Positions 16,765 to 24,489 of a stretch of 64,000 nucleotides of DNA are shown in pieces. The notes beneath the pieces are model-generated. The model was not told the DNA's origin, made no database searches, and saw only the letters and a list, made by a program, of their open reading frames with translations. Position 1 is the first letter of the stretch. Every line of letters begins with the position of its first letter. Origin of the DNA: Gammaproteobacteria bacterium (GTDB taxonomy: Bacteria; Pseudomonadota; Gammaproteobacteria; Steroidobacterales; Steroidobacteraceae). The DNA lies in NCBI GenBank assembly GCA_025350055.1, contig JANXYK010000011.1, forward strand, positions 62,001 to 126,000, read 5' to 3'. Both the position numbers and the translations under genes were made by a program.

Positions 16765-17670
16765 ATGACTAGCAGAGCGTGGATGGCATTCGCGGCCCTC
16801 GGCCTGATCTGGGGCTTGCCGTACTTCTTCATCAAGGTGGCGTTGCAGGAGCTCTCGCCGCTCGTGGTCGCCTGGGGGCGATTGGCGCTGGCCGCGCTGA
16901 TCCTGCTGCCGGTGGCCTGGTGGCGCGGGGCGCTCGGCACCATCGGTGGTCATTGGGGCGCAATCACGGCATTCGCATTGGTGGAATTCGTATTCCCGTT
17001 CACAGCGATCTCCATCGGTGAACGCTGGATCAGTTCATCCGTGACCGGCATCCTGATCGCCCTGGTGCCACTGACCGTGGTGCTGATCTCGCGCTTCTTC
17101 GCCTTGCATGAGCCGCTAAGTTTCTGGCGCGGCGTCGGTCTGGCAACGGGTCTGCTGGGCGTGGTGTCGTTGCTGGGATTCGGCACTGTCTCCGGTCCGT
17201 GGGCCTGGGCCGGTGTGGCCTGCATGCTGTTGGCCACGGTCGGCTATGCCACCGGGCCGCTGATCGTGCAACGCTACATGACCGGGCTTGAATCGATTGG
17301 TCCGGTGGCGGCGAGCGTGGGTGTTGCCGCACTGGTGCTCACGCTGCCGGCGGCACTGAGCTTTCCGCGACACTGGCCCAGTACCCAGGTGCTGGTGGCG
17401 CTGCTGGTGCTCGGCGTCGTGTGTACCGCGGTGGCGATGTTGCTGATGGTCTACCTGATTCGCAGTGCCGGTGCGGCGCGCGCCTCGGTGATCACCTATA
17501 TCAATCCGGCAGTGGCGACACTGCTCGGCGTGATCGTATTGGATGAGCACCTGGGAGTCGGTGGCCTGCTGGCCTTCGCATTGATCCTGTTCGGCTCATG
17601 GCTGTCGACGCGCGGCAAGCCGCGCGCCGTGGGCGTAGTCACGAAGGAGTTGGCGCATGAGCACGGCTGA
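16765..17670 (+). CDS. EamA/DMT-family transporter
   Basis: A 301-residue inner-membrane protein with ten predicted hydrophobic helices in two EamA repeats. The first repeat opens with LIWGLPYFFIKVALQELSP and ends with SLLGFG; the second contains AGVACMLLATVGYATGPLI and ends VLDEHLGVGGLLAFALILFGSWL. Members export amino acids, nucleotides or other metabolites, but the substrate cannot be told here. It overlaps the next gene by 14 bases. Confidence 0.9.
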   Translation: MTSRAWMAFAALGLIWGLPYFFIKVALQELSPLVVAWGRLALAALILLPVAWWRGALGTIGGHWGAITAFALVEFVFPFTAISIGERWISSSVTGILIALVPLTVVLISRFFALHEPLSFWRGVGLATGLLGVVSLLGFGTVSGPWAWAGVACMLLATVGYATGPLIVQRYMTGLESIGPVAASVGVAALVLTLPAALSFPRHWPSTQVLVALLVLGVVCTAVAMLLMVYLIRSAGAARASVITYINPAVATLLGVIVLDEHLGVGGLLAFALILFGSWLSTRGKPRAVGVVTKELAHEHG

Positions 17671-18133
17671 TATCGAAGCGATGTGGCGCCTGCTGCTGGC
17701 GCTGGGCTGTGGTACCTGCCTGGGCCTGAATCGCGACCTGCACCACAAGCCCGCCGGTGTGCGCACTTTCAGCCTGGTAGGCGTCGGCGCCGCGATGGTG
17801 ACGCTGGCGGCGACTCAAATAGCGACGGCCGATGCCGGCACTGTCGGTCGCGTGATCCAGGGCGTGCTGACCGGTATTGGTTTTGTCGGCGCCGGCGTGA
17901 TCTTCCACAACGACAAGGGCAAGGGAGTGGCGGGGCTAACCACGGCTGCCGCGATCTGGTTCACCGCCGCACTGGGTGTGGCCTGCGGACTGGGCGACTA
18001 CGCGCTGGTGCTGATGGGACTGTTCGCGTCACTGTTGATACTGGTGATCGGTCGCCCGCTCGAGCGCCTGGCGGAAAAACTGACCCGGGATAAATTGCCG
18101 CCCGCCTCAGGCGAGGAACCACCTACTCAGTGA
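17657..18133 (+). CDS. MgtC/SapB-family membrane protein
   Basis: A 158-residue protein with four or five hydrophobic helices matching the MgtC/SapB domain: LLALGCGTCLGLNRDLHHKPAG, VRTFSLVGVGAAMVTL, GVLTGIGFVGAGVIF and GLTTAAAIWFTAALGVACGLG. It lacks the C-terminal regulatory domain of Salmonella MgtC. AAGGAG precedes the ATG, which lies inside the transporter gene. Its 3' end overlaps the convergent dsbA gene by seven bases. Confidence 0.9.
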   Translation: MSTADIEAMWRLLLALGCGTCLGLNRDLHHKPAGVRTFSLVGVGAAMVTLAATQIATADAGTVGRVIQGVLTGIGFVGAGVIFHNDKGKGVAGLTTAAAIWFTAALGVACGLGDYALVLMGLFASLLILVIGRPLERLAEKLTRDKLPPASGEEPPTQ

Positions 18134-18891
18134 TGCGTCGCCGGCTTGGCGGCACTCGCGGGCTGCGCCTTCTTCACCAGCCAGCTGGCCAGCGCAATGA
18201 ACTGTTCGTCGCTGCCCGCAGTAAGCGGTGAAAGCCGGTAGGTGCCGTTGATGATCACCGTGGGCGTCGAGTCGGCCTGATAGCCTTTGATCTGCTCGTC
18301 GGCCTGGCGCATCTTCGCATCGACACTGAATGACTGCGCGGCGGCCAGGAATTCCTCGGTCTTCACCGGCGTGATCTGCGCGTAGTAGCGCGCGATGTCG
18401 GCGATCGTGGGCATCAGCGCCTTGGGGCGGTTGGTCTCGGTGTCCATGGTGGCCAACGCGCCGTTCTTCCAGATCGCATCGAAGATCGCATCGTGGGTCT
18501 TCTCGACCAGGCCCAGGGTCTGCGCCGCAAAGAATGCACGCTGGAAATTCTTCCAGTCTTCTTCCGGATGCCAGGAGGCAGCCAGGTAGCGCAGCTTCGC
18601 TGTCGCTGGCAGGCTGGCCTTGAGCTTGTTGATCAGCGGGTAGCTGCGATAGCAGGCGGGGCAGGCGTAGGAGAAGACCTCGAGCACTTCCACCTTGCCG
18701 GCAGGCACTTCAACAGGCTTGGGTGGTTGCACCAGGAAATAGTGCTGGCCCTCGACCCAGGTGGTCTCGGCCGCCCGCACGACAAACGCCGCGCACAAGC
18801 CCAGCAGCAATAGCGCGCCGCGCACGATTGCACTGTGGCGCGGGATGGCCTCACGCCAGCCCGTAGCCACGCGTGCCGAGGCGCGACTCAT
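18127..18891 (-). CDS. dsbA: Thiol:disulfide interchange protein DsbA
   Basis: Periplasmic oxidant of 254 residues that introduces disulfides into exported proteins. After a signal anchor (about 20-40, cleavage near VVRAAE) come the thioredoxin-fold strand VEVLEVFSYACPAC, with the active site C77-P-A-C80, and the helical insert with ASWHPEEDWKNFQRAFFAAQ. The cis-Pro motif STPTVIINGTYRLSP follows. The active-site dipeptide PA differs from the PH of E. coli DsbA. ATG 18891 overlaps the stop of the upstream 67-aa gene as ATGA, which decides the start. Confidence 0.93.
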   Translation of the reverse strand: MSRASARVATGWREAIPRHSAIVRGALLLLGLCAAFVVRAAETTWVEGQHYFLVQPPKPVEVPAGKVEVLEVFSYACPACYRSYPLINKLKASLPATAKLRYLAASWHPEEDWKNFQRAFFAAQTLGLVEKTHDAIFDAIWKNGALATMDTETNRPKALMPTIADIARYYAQITPVKTEEFLAAAQSFSVDAKMRQADEQIKGYQADSTPTVIINGTYRLSPLTAGSDEQFIALASWLVKKAQPASAAKPATHH

Positions 18892-19091
18892 CCGGCCTTG
18901 GGTTCCTTGTTCTGCTGTATCCACAGCAAGGCCGCTTCCACGTCGGCCAGTTCACCCGCATTGAAGCCGGCCACGCGACCGCCACCGGCGGCTGCCTTGT
19001 TGCGCTCCAGTTCGGCGTTCGCCTGGGCATGCACCCAGACCAGTCCGCGTCGCACCTTGGAAGTGAATTTCTGCTGCTTGTCTTCAGTCAT
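18888..19091 (-). CDS. 67-aa protein translationally coupled to dsbA
   Basis: Small, charged, mostly helical cytoplasmic protein (KVRRGLVWVHAQANAELERN near the start, DVEAALLWIQQNKEP near the end) with no known motif. GAGG lies upstream of ATG 19091, and its stop codon overlaps the dsbA start. Codon use and the tight overlap argue that it is real. Function is unknown. Confidence 0.65.
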   Translation of the reverse strand: MTEDKQQKFTSKVRRGLVWVHAQANAELERNKAAAGGGRVAGFNAGELADVEAALLWIQQNKEPKAG

Positions 19092-19140
19092 GATCGTCCT
19101 CGTTGGCTGTTGCGTCGTCGGGGTCGGGAGCGAATAGGGC

Positions 19141-19163
19141 GGATCGCTACCAACTAGCGATCC
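19141..19163. repeat. 9-bp perfect hairpin upstream of the dsbA operon
   Basis: GGATCGCTA (19141-19149) and TAGCGATCC (19155-19163) pair around a 5-base loop. It lies 50 bases upstream of the reverse-strand 67-aa gene, and no T-tract follows on either strand. It may be an operator or a leader structure. It sits in a 578-base stretch (19092-19669) that otherwise holds only the SCO-like remnant. Confidence 0.4.
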
Positions 19164-19386
19164 GTCCCGAATTGCTCAATGAGCATGCCTCGGGTTCTAG
19201 ACGTCGAGGTCATCGACAGGCAACGCGGACTAACGGAAGCGCCGCCCATCTGCTTCAAGCGGGGCAAAGCCTACGCTGAAAAGGCGTTGTTCGGCAACCT
19301 CTTATTACAATATCGCTGTCGAGCTGCCGGTCGCGCTCTCGGCTTGTGCTGTCTAGAATTGACTGCGGTATTTGCAAGGCGCGCCA

Positions 19387-19626
19387 CGATTCGCCAGCAG
19401 ACTTGCAGCTGGCGTAGAACATGCCCACCAGCTGCGGCTTGCCGCGTCGTGTACTCAAGCTGAAGCGCTGCGCCGACTGATCGGTGAACCCCGCGGGCAG
19501 CACGGCCATCAGCAGCGCCGCATGCGCGTTGCGCGAATACCAGTCGACGATGCTGGTGTGCGTCGCGGCGGCATGCGCTGAATAGGTACTAGCCGCTGCG
19601 GCTGTCACGTACTGCGCAATTGGCAT
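19387..19626 (-). pseudogene. Possible remnant of a SCO1/SenC-like gene
   Basis: The reverse strand encodes a hydrophobic stretch followed by AGFTDQSAQRFSLSTRRGKP and QLVGMFYASC. This looks like the start of a SCO1/SenC copper-chaperone domain (FTLxDQxGxxxxLxxxRGKPxLLxFxYxxC). The similarity stops at the first Cys; the expected CPxxC-type continuation is absent in all three frames and the frame runs out into unrelated sequence. I read it as a decayed gene fragment; chance resemblance is possible. Confidence 0.3.
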
Positions 19627-19669
19627 AGCATTGTACGCCGCGTTGTGCGACAGACAGGGGGCGGGCGCC

Positions 19670-21013
19670 ATGAATGTCATGAATACAGTAAGGCAGCGGG
19701 GCAGGGGCCAGCTGGTGGCAGCGGCCGCGATGCTGCTGCTGTACGGTGCGAGCACGCCGGCGACGGCCGCAGCGCCAGCTCCGGTCACGATCATCAGTGC
19801 AGCCACGCTGATCGACGGCGTCTCGGATCAACCCCGACACAATGTGGCCGTGGTCATACGCGGCAATCGCATCGAGGCGATCCGCGATCGCGACAGCCGC
19901 GATCTGCCCGCGGATGCGCAGCGCATCGAGCTGGGTTCCGCCACGCTGCTGCCGGGCCTGATCGATACGCACACGCATATTTTCCTGCAGGGCGAGGTAC
20001 CCGCCGAGGGTGGTTACGATGTACAGCTGTTGAAGCACCCACTCTCGTACCGAGTGGCGCGTGCGGTGGTCGCGGCGAAGCGCGCCCTCGACCAGGGCTT
20101 CACGACCTTGCGCGATGTCGAGACCGAGGGCGCGGGCTATGGCGATGTGGGCATCAAACAGGCCATCGAGGCCGGCATCATCCCTGGGCCGCGTCTGTTC
20201 GTCTCCACGGTGTCGATTTCCAGCACTGGCGGCTATGCGCTCGAGGGCTATGCGCCGGAGCTGACCATGCCCAAGGGCTCGCAGCTGATCGATGGCCCGA
20301 TCGAAGCGCGCAAGGCCGCGCGCGAGCAGCTCGACAAGGGCGCCGACTGGATCAAGGTTTACATGACGCATCGTTCCTGGGTGGACCGCGCAGGCAAGCT
20401 GGTCTCGCAGCCCACGCTCACGACTGAAGAGCTCAAGGCGGTGGTCGATGAAACCCACGGCTGGGGCCGCAAGGTCGCCTGCCATGCCTACAACGGCATC
20501 GGCTTGCAGCGCGCACTCGATGGCGGCTGCGATTCCATCGAGCATGGCCTGGAAATCACGGACGAGCAGATTGCACAGATGCGTCGCCAGGGCACCTGGT
20601 ATGTGCCGACCATGGCGGTCTATTACAAGGACTGGGATCCGGCCGACACACCGGCGGGACAACGCGATCGTGCGCGCACCGTGGTGCACGGCATTTCCTT
20701 CGCCAAGGCGCTGAAAGCTGGCATACACATGGCTTTCGGCACCGATGTCGGCGGCTTTCCCTGGAGCGAGCCGATCGCGCAGGAATTCGCGCGCGAAGTG
20801 GAGTTCGGCATGACGCCGCTCCAGGCGATCCGCTCGGCAACCGTGAATGCGGCCGAGTTGCTGGGCATGTCAGGACAGATCGGCGCGGTGGTGCCTGGCG
20901 CGTATGCCGACCTGATGGCGGTGCGCGGCGATCCTCTGGCCGATGTGTCGGTGCTAGAGCAGGTGCAGTTCGTGATGAAGGATGGCGTGGTCTGCACGCC
21001 GGCTGCGCACTAG
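19670..21013 (+). CDS. Exported amidohydrolase (imidazolonepropionase/Xaa-Pro dipeptidase-like)
   Basis: A 447-residue metal-dependent hydrolase with an N-terminal signal peptide (about 1-37). Metal-site motifs of the amidohydrolase superfamily are in order: GLIDTHTHIF (HxH), the lysine region DWIKVYM, KVACHAYNG (His), DSIEHG (His) and FGTDVGGFP (Asp). The C-terminal beta domain ends with GAVVPGAYADLMAVRGDPL. AGGGGG lies upstream of ATG 19670. The likely substrate is a peptide or cyclic amide in the periplasm. Confidence 0.9.
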   Translation: MNVMNTVRQRGRGQLVAAAAMLLLYGASTPATAAAPAPVTIISAATLIDGVSDQPRHNVAVVIRGNRIEAIRDRDSRDLPADAQRIELGSATLLPGLIDTHTHIFLQGEVPAEGGYDVQLLKHPLSYRVARAVVAAKRALDQGFTTLRDVETEGAGYGDVGIKQAIEAGIIPGPRLFVSTVSISSTGGYALEGYAPELTMPKGSQLIDGPIEARKAAREQLDKGADWIKVYMTHRSWVDRAGKLVSQPTLTTEELKAVVDETHGWGRKVACHAYNGIGLQRALDGGCDSIEHGLEITDEQIAQMRRQGTWYVPTMAVYYKDWDPADTPAGQRDRARTVVHGISFAKALKAGIHMAFGTDVGGFPWSEPIAQEFAREVEFGMTPLQAIRSATVNAAELLGMSGQIGAVVPGAYADLMAVRGDPLADVSVLEQVQFVMKDGVVCTPAAH

Positions 21014-21047
21014 CGCAGCGGCCGCGAGGCAGTAGCGCGGCTGCGGC

Positions 21048-21533
21048 TCAGGCCTGGCCGAGCTCGCGTCGAGCGAAGCCGTCGAAGCGTGCACCCTGTC
21101 GGCCATAGGCGGGCTCGACCGAACCGCCGCGCAGCGTCGCGAGCAGTTGCTGCACCTGGCCGAGTTTCAGTGCCACGACTGCGCCGTTGCGATCGTTCAG
21201 ATCCTTGCAGCGGCCCGCGACCTCGAGGTTGCGTTGCCAGCGGGCACGGAGCTTCCGATCGGCATCGCACCAGGCCAGCAGCTTTTCGAAGCCCGTGCGT
21301 CCTTCGCCGAAGGACAGCATGCGGCAGGTGCTGGTGCGCTCGGCATCGAGGCGACCCAAATTGTCGACGCAGTGCTGGCGCGAGCCGCCGATGTTTTCGA
21401 TCGCGGTGGCGTCATCACCACGCACCACGTTGGACTCGAGCCCGAGGATCTGCTCGAGCTCAGCGAGCAGGCGCGCTTCATCACCCAGTATGCGATCCAG
21501 GTGCTGCCGGATATCGGCAGGCTGCACGCCCAT
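21048..21533 (-). CDS. flgN: Flagellar export chaperone FlgN
   Basis: A 161-residue, mostly helical cytoplasmic protein matching FlgN, the chaperone for hook-filament junction proteins FlgK and FlgL. The N-terminal helix LDRILGDEARLLAELEQIL and the C-terminal DLNDRNGAVVALKLGQVQQLLATLRG pattern, which carries the substrate-binding region, are typical. It lies three bases after flgM, in the usual flgAMN order read on the reverse strand. Confidence 0.9.
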   Translation of the reverse strand: MGVQPADIRQHLDRILGDEARLLAELEQILGLESNVVRGDDATAIENIGGSRQHCVDNLGRLDAERTSTCRMLSFGEGRTGFEKLLAWCDADRKLRARWQRNLEVAGRCKDLNDRNGAVVALKLGQVQQLLATLRGGSVEPAYGRQGARFDGFARRELGQA

Positions 21534-21536
21534 GGA

Positions 21537-21872
21537 TCAGGACTTGCGGCGCTGGCTCGCGTCCGCGAGGTCGCGCTCCAGCTGCATCAGCCGGTTGGCA
21601 ATCTTTTCCGGGTTGGCGTGATACTGGCCACGCTCAATCGCCTGGCGCAGCTCGGTCACGCGCGCGGCATCGACATCCGGCATGCCGGCGATGGTCTCCT
21701 GCAGTGCTGCGAGGCGCCGCGCGGTATCGGTGATGCTGATGCTCTCGGTCGTCGTGCCACTGGCCGTGTTGGTCGCAGAAGTCGCGGGCGCAGCGCTGCG
21801 CACGCGCTCGAGTGCGCGGCTGCTGCCAGTCTCGACGGCGCTGGTATCGCCGCCTTTGATACGGATGGTCAC
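21537..21872 (-). CDS. flgM: Anti-sigma-28 factor FlgM
   Basis: A 111-residue protein that holds FliA inactive until it is exported through the finished hook. The N-terminus is disordered and Ser/Thr/Ala-rich. The conserved C-terminal helices carry the FliA-binding signature (DVDAARVTELRQAIERGQYHANPEKIANRLM, abbreviated here to its core RVTELRQAI and YHANPEKIA). The start is GTG 21872 with AGGAGA eight bases upstream. A sigma-28 promoter lies just upstream, giving the usual feedback. Confidence 0.93.
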   Translation of the reverse strand: MTIRIKGGDTSAVETGSSRALERVRSAAPATSATNTASGTTTESISITDTARRLAALQETIAGMPDVDAARVTELRQAIERGQYHANPEKIANRLMQLERDLADASQRRKS

Positions 21873-21906
21873 GGGACTCTCCTGCCTGGGGTTCTCACAA
21901 CTCGCT

Positions 21907-21934
21907 GTAACGGCACGCTACGCCACAACTTGAA
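21907..21934 (-). promoter_or_regulatory. Sigma-28 (FliA) promoter of flgMN
   Basis: On the reverse strand TCAAG (21933-21929) and CCGTTA (21913-21908) are separated by 15 bases, against the FliA consensus TCAAG/TAAAG-N15-CCGATAA. It lies 35 bases before the flgM start. Confidence 0.7.
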
Positions 21935-21945
21935 TGCGGCGTTTG

Positions 21946-22668
21946 TCATAAGGATATCTCTACCAGCTGCGCGCTGCGCACGGTGGCTTCGACGATGCGC
22001 TGCGAGACCGGGTTCTGCACCTTGATCAGTTCGTCGGGGCGGCCATCCGCGAGTGCGACGACCGTCACACGCACATCCATGCCCTTGGTGTGGGCCAGCA
22101 GGGTGAGTTGCTGGCCGCGATGCACGATGGCTGCCGTCGCCAGAGCATCGGCCGTCAAGGCTTCGCCTTGAGCGAGCGGTCGGCGCAGGTGCTGACCCGC
22201 GAGCCGCTTGACGTCGCTGATGTAATTGCTCGAGAGGCCGGGCAGGCGGCGCGTCACTGTATCGAAATCGGTGGCGAGCGGCGCGGCGCCACGTGCCAGC
22301 GCGTGCTGTGCGACCAGCACCGGAAATTCACTGGCCAGCGCCGCCGAGAGATAGATCGCCCAGCGCGCACCGGCTTCGCAGCGCACGCCTACGGTAGTGC
22401 GATCGCGCAGCTGGCCGTCGCCGGCAATGCTGGCGCTGAGTGGCACCGGGCAGCTGGCCAGGCGCAGTCGGGCGTCGGGCATGCCCACATCGACCAGCAA
22501 TTGCGAGCCCGCTGCGCCGGCAGCATCGCGCACCGCATGCTCGGCTGCCGCACGGATACTGTTGAGATCGGTGTACGTGCTCTCGGCTGCATGCAGGGGC
22601 TTGAGCAACACCATCGCCACCGCGGTTGCGGCGTAACGGTAGAAGGCTCTATTGATCTTCGCGGACAT
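21946..22668 (-). CDS. flgA: P-ring assembly chaperone FlgA
   Basis: A 240-residue periplasmic protein that helps FlgI build the P ring. It has a signal peptide (residues about 1-27), then the SAF-type domain: LASEFPVLVAQHALARG, VTRRLPGLSSNYISDV and the C-terminal VTVVALADGRPDELIKVQNP..SQRIVEATV, which is diagnostic for FlgA. AGGAG upstream of ATG 22668 fixes the start. The gene diverges from flgB and has its own sigma-54 promoter. Confidence 0.94.
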   Translation of the reverse strand: MSAKINRAFYRYAATAVAMVLLKPLHAAESTYTDLNSIRAAAEHAVRDAAGAAGSQLLVDVGMPDARLRLASCPVPLSASIAGDGQLRDRTTVGVRCEAGARWAIYLSAALASEFPVLVAQHALARGAAPLATDFDTVTRRLPGLSSNYISDVKRLAGQHLRRPLAQGEALTADALATAAIVHRGQQLTLLAHTKGMDVRVTVVALADGRPDELIKVQNPVSQRIVEATVRSAQLVEISL

Positions 22669-22697
22669 GGGCAATCTCCTGCTGTACGAGCAGGAGG

Positions 22698-22713
22698 AGC
22701 AAGGCTCATGCCA
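22698..22713 (-). promoter_or_regulatory. Sigma-54 promoter of flgA
   Basis: The reverse strand reads TGGCATGAGCCTTGCT, with GG and GC spaced by exactly ten bases (consensus TGGCACG-N4-TTGCT). Only one core base (C to T) departs. Predicted transcription start is about 20 bases before the flgA ATG. Confidence 0.75.
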
Positions 22714-22863
22714 GCGGCAGCGCCAGAAGACTGACGCCCGCGGCGCCTGCAGCGGCCAGCCTGTGCCGATCGACGGCAAGCGCTTGCCGCTCGCAGCGCG
22801 CACCGCCGCAGGATTGCGACCTCGATCACGCTTTGCGGGCGCTTTTGCACGGGTACCGGCGCA

Positions 22864-22879
22864 TGGCACAGCACTTGCT
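22864..22879 (+). promoter_or_regulatory. Sigma-54 promoter of the flgB operon
   Basis: TGGCACAGCACTTGCT matches the -24/-12 consensus, with GG-N10-GC spacing. It lies about 47 bases upstream of flgB and is divergent from the flgA promoter. Confidence 0.9.
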
Positions 22880-22925
22880 CCTTCATCCCGCGAGCGAGGT
22901 GCTCATTGGCCCACCAGGAGGCCGC

Positions 22926-23333
22926 ATGGCAAGTGCAATAGACAATTTTCTAGGCGTACACGCGCAGGCGCTCGGTATCGAGTCGCGCCGCGCGCAGTTG
23001 CTGGCCGCGAATCTTGCCAACGCCGATACGCCGAACTTCAAGGCGCGCGATCTGGATTTCAAGGCCGCCCTGGCCGGTGCGGGTGAAACGCAGGGCGGCA
23101 CGCTGCCGCTGCAGTTGACGCAGAACGCACATCAGCAGGCCGCCGGGGGCGTGGCCGACAACGATCCCGCTCTCTTATACCGCGTGCCGCTGGCGCCCGC
23201 GCTGGATGGCAACACCGTGGATCCGCAGCTCGAGCAGGCCGCCTTTGCCGAGAACGCGGTGCGCTACCAGGCCACCCTCACGATGCTCAACTCCCGCCTG
23301 CGATCGCTGATGACGGCGATCACCGGGCAGTAA
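22926..23333 (+). CDS. flgB: Flagellar proximal rod protein FlgB
   Basis: A 135-residue rod subunit. The N-terminal signature RRAQLLAANLANADTPNFKARDLDF is the flagellar rod/hook consensus (core ANLANADTPNFKARD). The C-terminal helix QAAFAENAVRYQATLTMLNSRL assembles with the same helix of neighbours. AGGAGG precedes ATG 22926, so the in-frame upstream extension is rejected. First gene of the flgBCDEFGHIJKL run. Confidence 0.96.
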   Translation: MASAIDNFLGVHAQALGIESRRAQLLAANLANADTPNFKARDLDFKAALAGAGETQGGTLPLQLTQNAHQQAAGGVADNDPALLYRVPLAPALDGNTVDPQLEQAAFAENAVRYQATLTMLNSRLRSLMTAITGQ

Positions 23334-23353
23334 ACCGCGCGAGGGCAAACATC

Positions 23354-23767
23354 ATGTCCAGCTTCAGGATCTTCGATATCGCCGGCGCCGGCATGAGCGC
23401 GCAGTCGGTCCGCCTCAACACTGTGGCCAGCAATCTCGCCAACGCCGACAGCGTCAGCGGCAGTGCCGCCGGTGTGTATCGCGCGCGCCATCCGGTGTTC
23501 CAGGCCACGCAGGCTCCGGCCAGCGATCCTTCCGGTGCCGGCGTCGAAGTGCGCGGCATCATCGAGAGCCAGGCGACGCCCGAAAAACGCTACGACCCCG
23601 CGAGTCCGCTCGCGGACAGCAACGGCTATGTGTACGCGCCCAACGTCAATACCGTCGAGGAGATGGTGGACATGATCTCGGCCTCCCGCGCCTATCAGAA
23701 CAATGTCGAGGTGATGAATACCGCCCGCGGCATGATGCTGGCCACGCTCAAGCTCGGCCAGGGTTGA
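23354..23767 (+). CDS. flgC: Flagellar proximal rod protein FlgC
   Basis: A 137-residue rod subunit. It opens with IFDIAGAGMSAQSVRLNTVASNLANADSV and ends with the D0 helix VDMISASRAYQNNVEVMNTARGMMLATLKLGQG, of which the core VDMISASRAYQNNVEVMN is diagnostic. It also has the YVYAPNVNTVEEM segment. It follows flgB after 20 bases. Confidence 0.96.
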   Translation: MSSFRIFDIAGAGMSAQSVRLNTVASNLANADSVSGSAAGVYRARHPVFQATQAPASDPSGAGVEVRGIIESQATPEKRYDPASPLADSNGYVYAPNVNTVEEMVDMISASRAYQNNVEVMNTARGMMLATLKLGQG

Positions 23768-23793
23768 TCGCCCGCTTACTGGAGTAAATCACG

Positions 23794-24468
23794 ATGAGCA
23801 CTACTGATCCCGTATCACAGAACAACGCCAGTGCCGCGGCCAGCGCCGCGAGCAGCCCGCGCAAGAGCGCCAGCAGCCTCGGCGTCGCCGATTTCCTGAC
23901 GCTGATGACCACGCAGCTGAAGAACCAGGATCCTTTCAAACCGCTGGATGGCACCGAGATGGTGGCGCAGTTGGCGCAGTTCGGCACCGTGTCGGGCGTA
24001 CAGCAGATGAACACCACGCTCGGCACGCTCTCCGATTCCCTGCGCTCATCGCAGGCGCTCTCGGGCTCGACCATGGTCGGCCACGAGATCATCGCGCCGG
24101 CCAGCAGCGCGACCTACAGCGGTCAGTCGGCGCTGGTGGGTGCCGTGCAGGTGCCCGAGGGCACCAGCAGCGTCACCGCGACGATTACCGACAGCAGCGG
24201 GCAGGTGATCCGCCACATCAGCGTGGCGGCCGGCAGCGGTCAGCAGAGTTTCGTGTGGGACGGCAAGACCGACAGTGGTGCCCAGGCAGCTTCCGGCAAC
24301 TACGCCATTGCCGCGATCGCCAATACCGGCGGGAGCGGTGTATCTCTGCCCGTATCGATGGCGGCACGCGTCACCAGCGTCAGCCTCGATGCCACAGGCA
24401 CGGGCCTGACCCTGAATACACCGGAACTGGGCGCGGTCGCGCTCAGCAAAGTCACGCAGATTTACTGA
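23794..24468 (+). CDS. flgD: Flagellar hook capping protein FlgD
   Basis: A 224-residue scaffold that caps the growing hook and is later displaced by FlgK. The N-terminal FLTLMTTQLKNQDPFKPLDG and EMVAQLAQFGTVSGVQQMN motif is diagnostic. The C-terminal half holds the FlgD immunoglobulin/tudor-like domain with FVWDGKTDSGAQAASGNYA. Its position between flgC and flgE is canonical. Confidence 0.95.
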   Translation: MSTTDPVSQNNASAAASAASSPRKSASSLGVADFLTLMTTQLKNQDPFKPLDGTEMVAQLAQFGTVSGVQQMNTTLGTLSDSLRSSQALSGSTMVGHEIIAPASSATYSGQSALVGAVQVPEGTSSVTATITDSSGQVIRHISVAAGSGQQSFVWDGKTDSGAQAASGNYAIAAIANTGGSGVSLPVSMAARVTSVSLDATGTGLTLNTPELGAVALSKVTQIY

Positions 24469-24489
24469 TTTCAACGCAGGAGCAACACC

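Noticed and set aside
19589-20728. 379-aa reverse frame over the amidohydrolase gene
   Set aside because: Shadow frame; the forward strand has a complete amidohydrolase with all metal motifs and a signal peptide.
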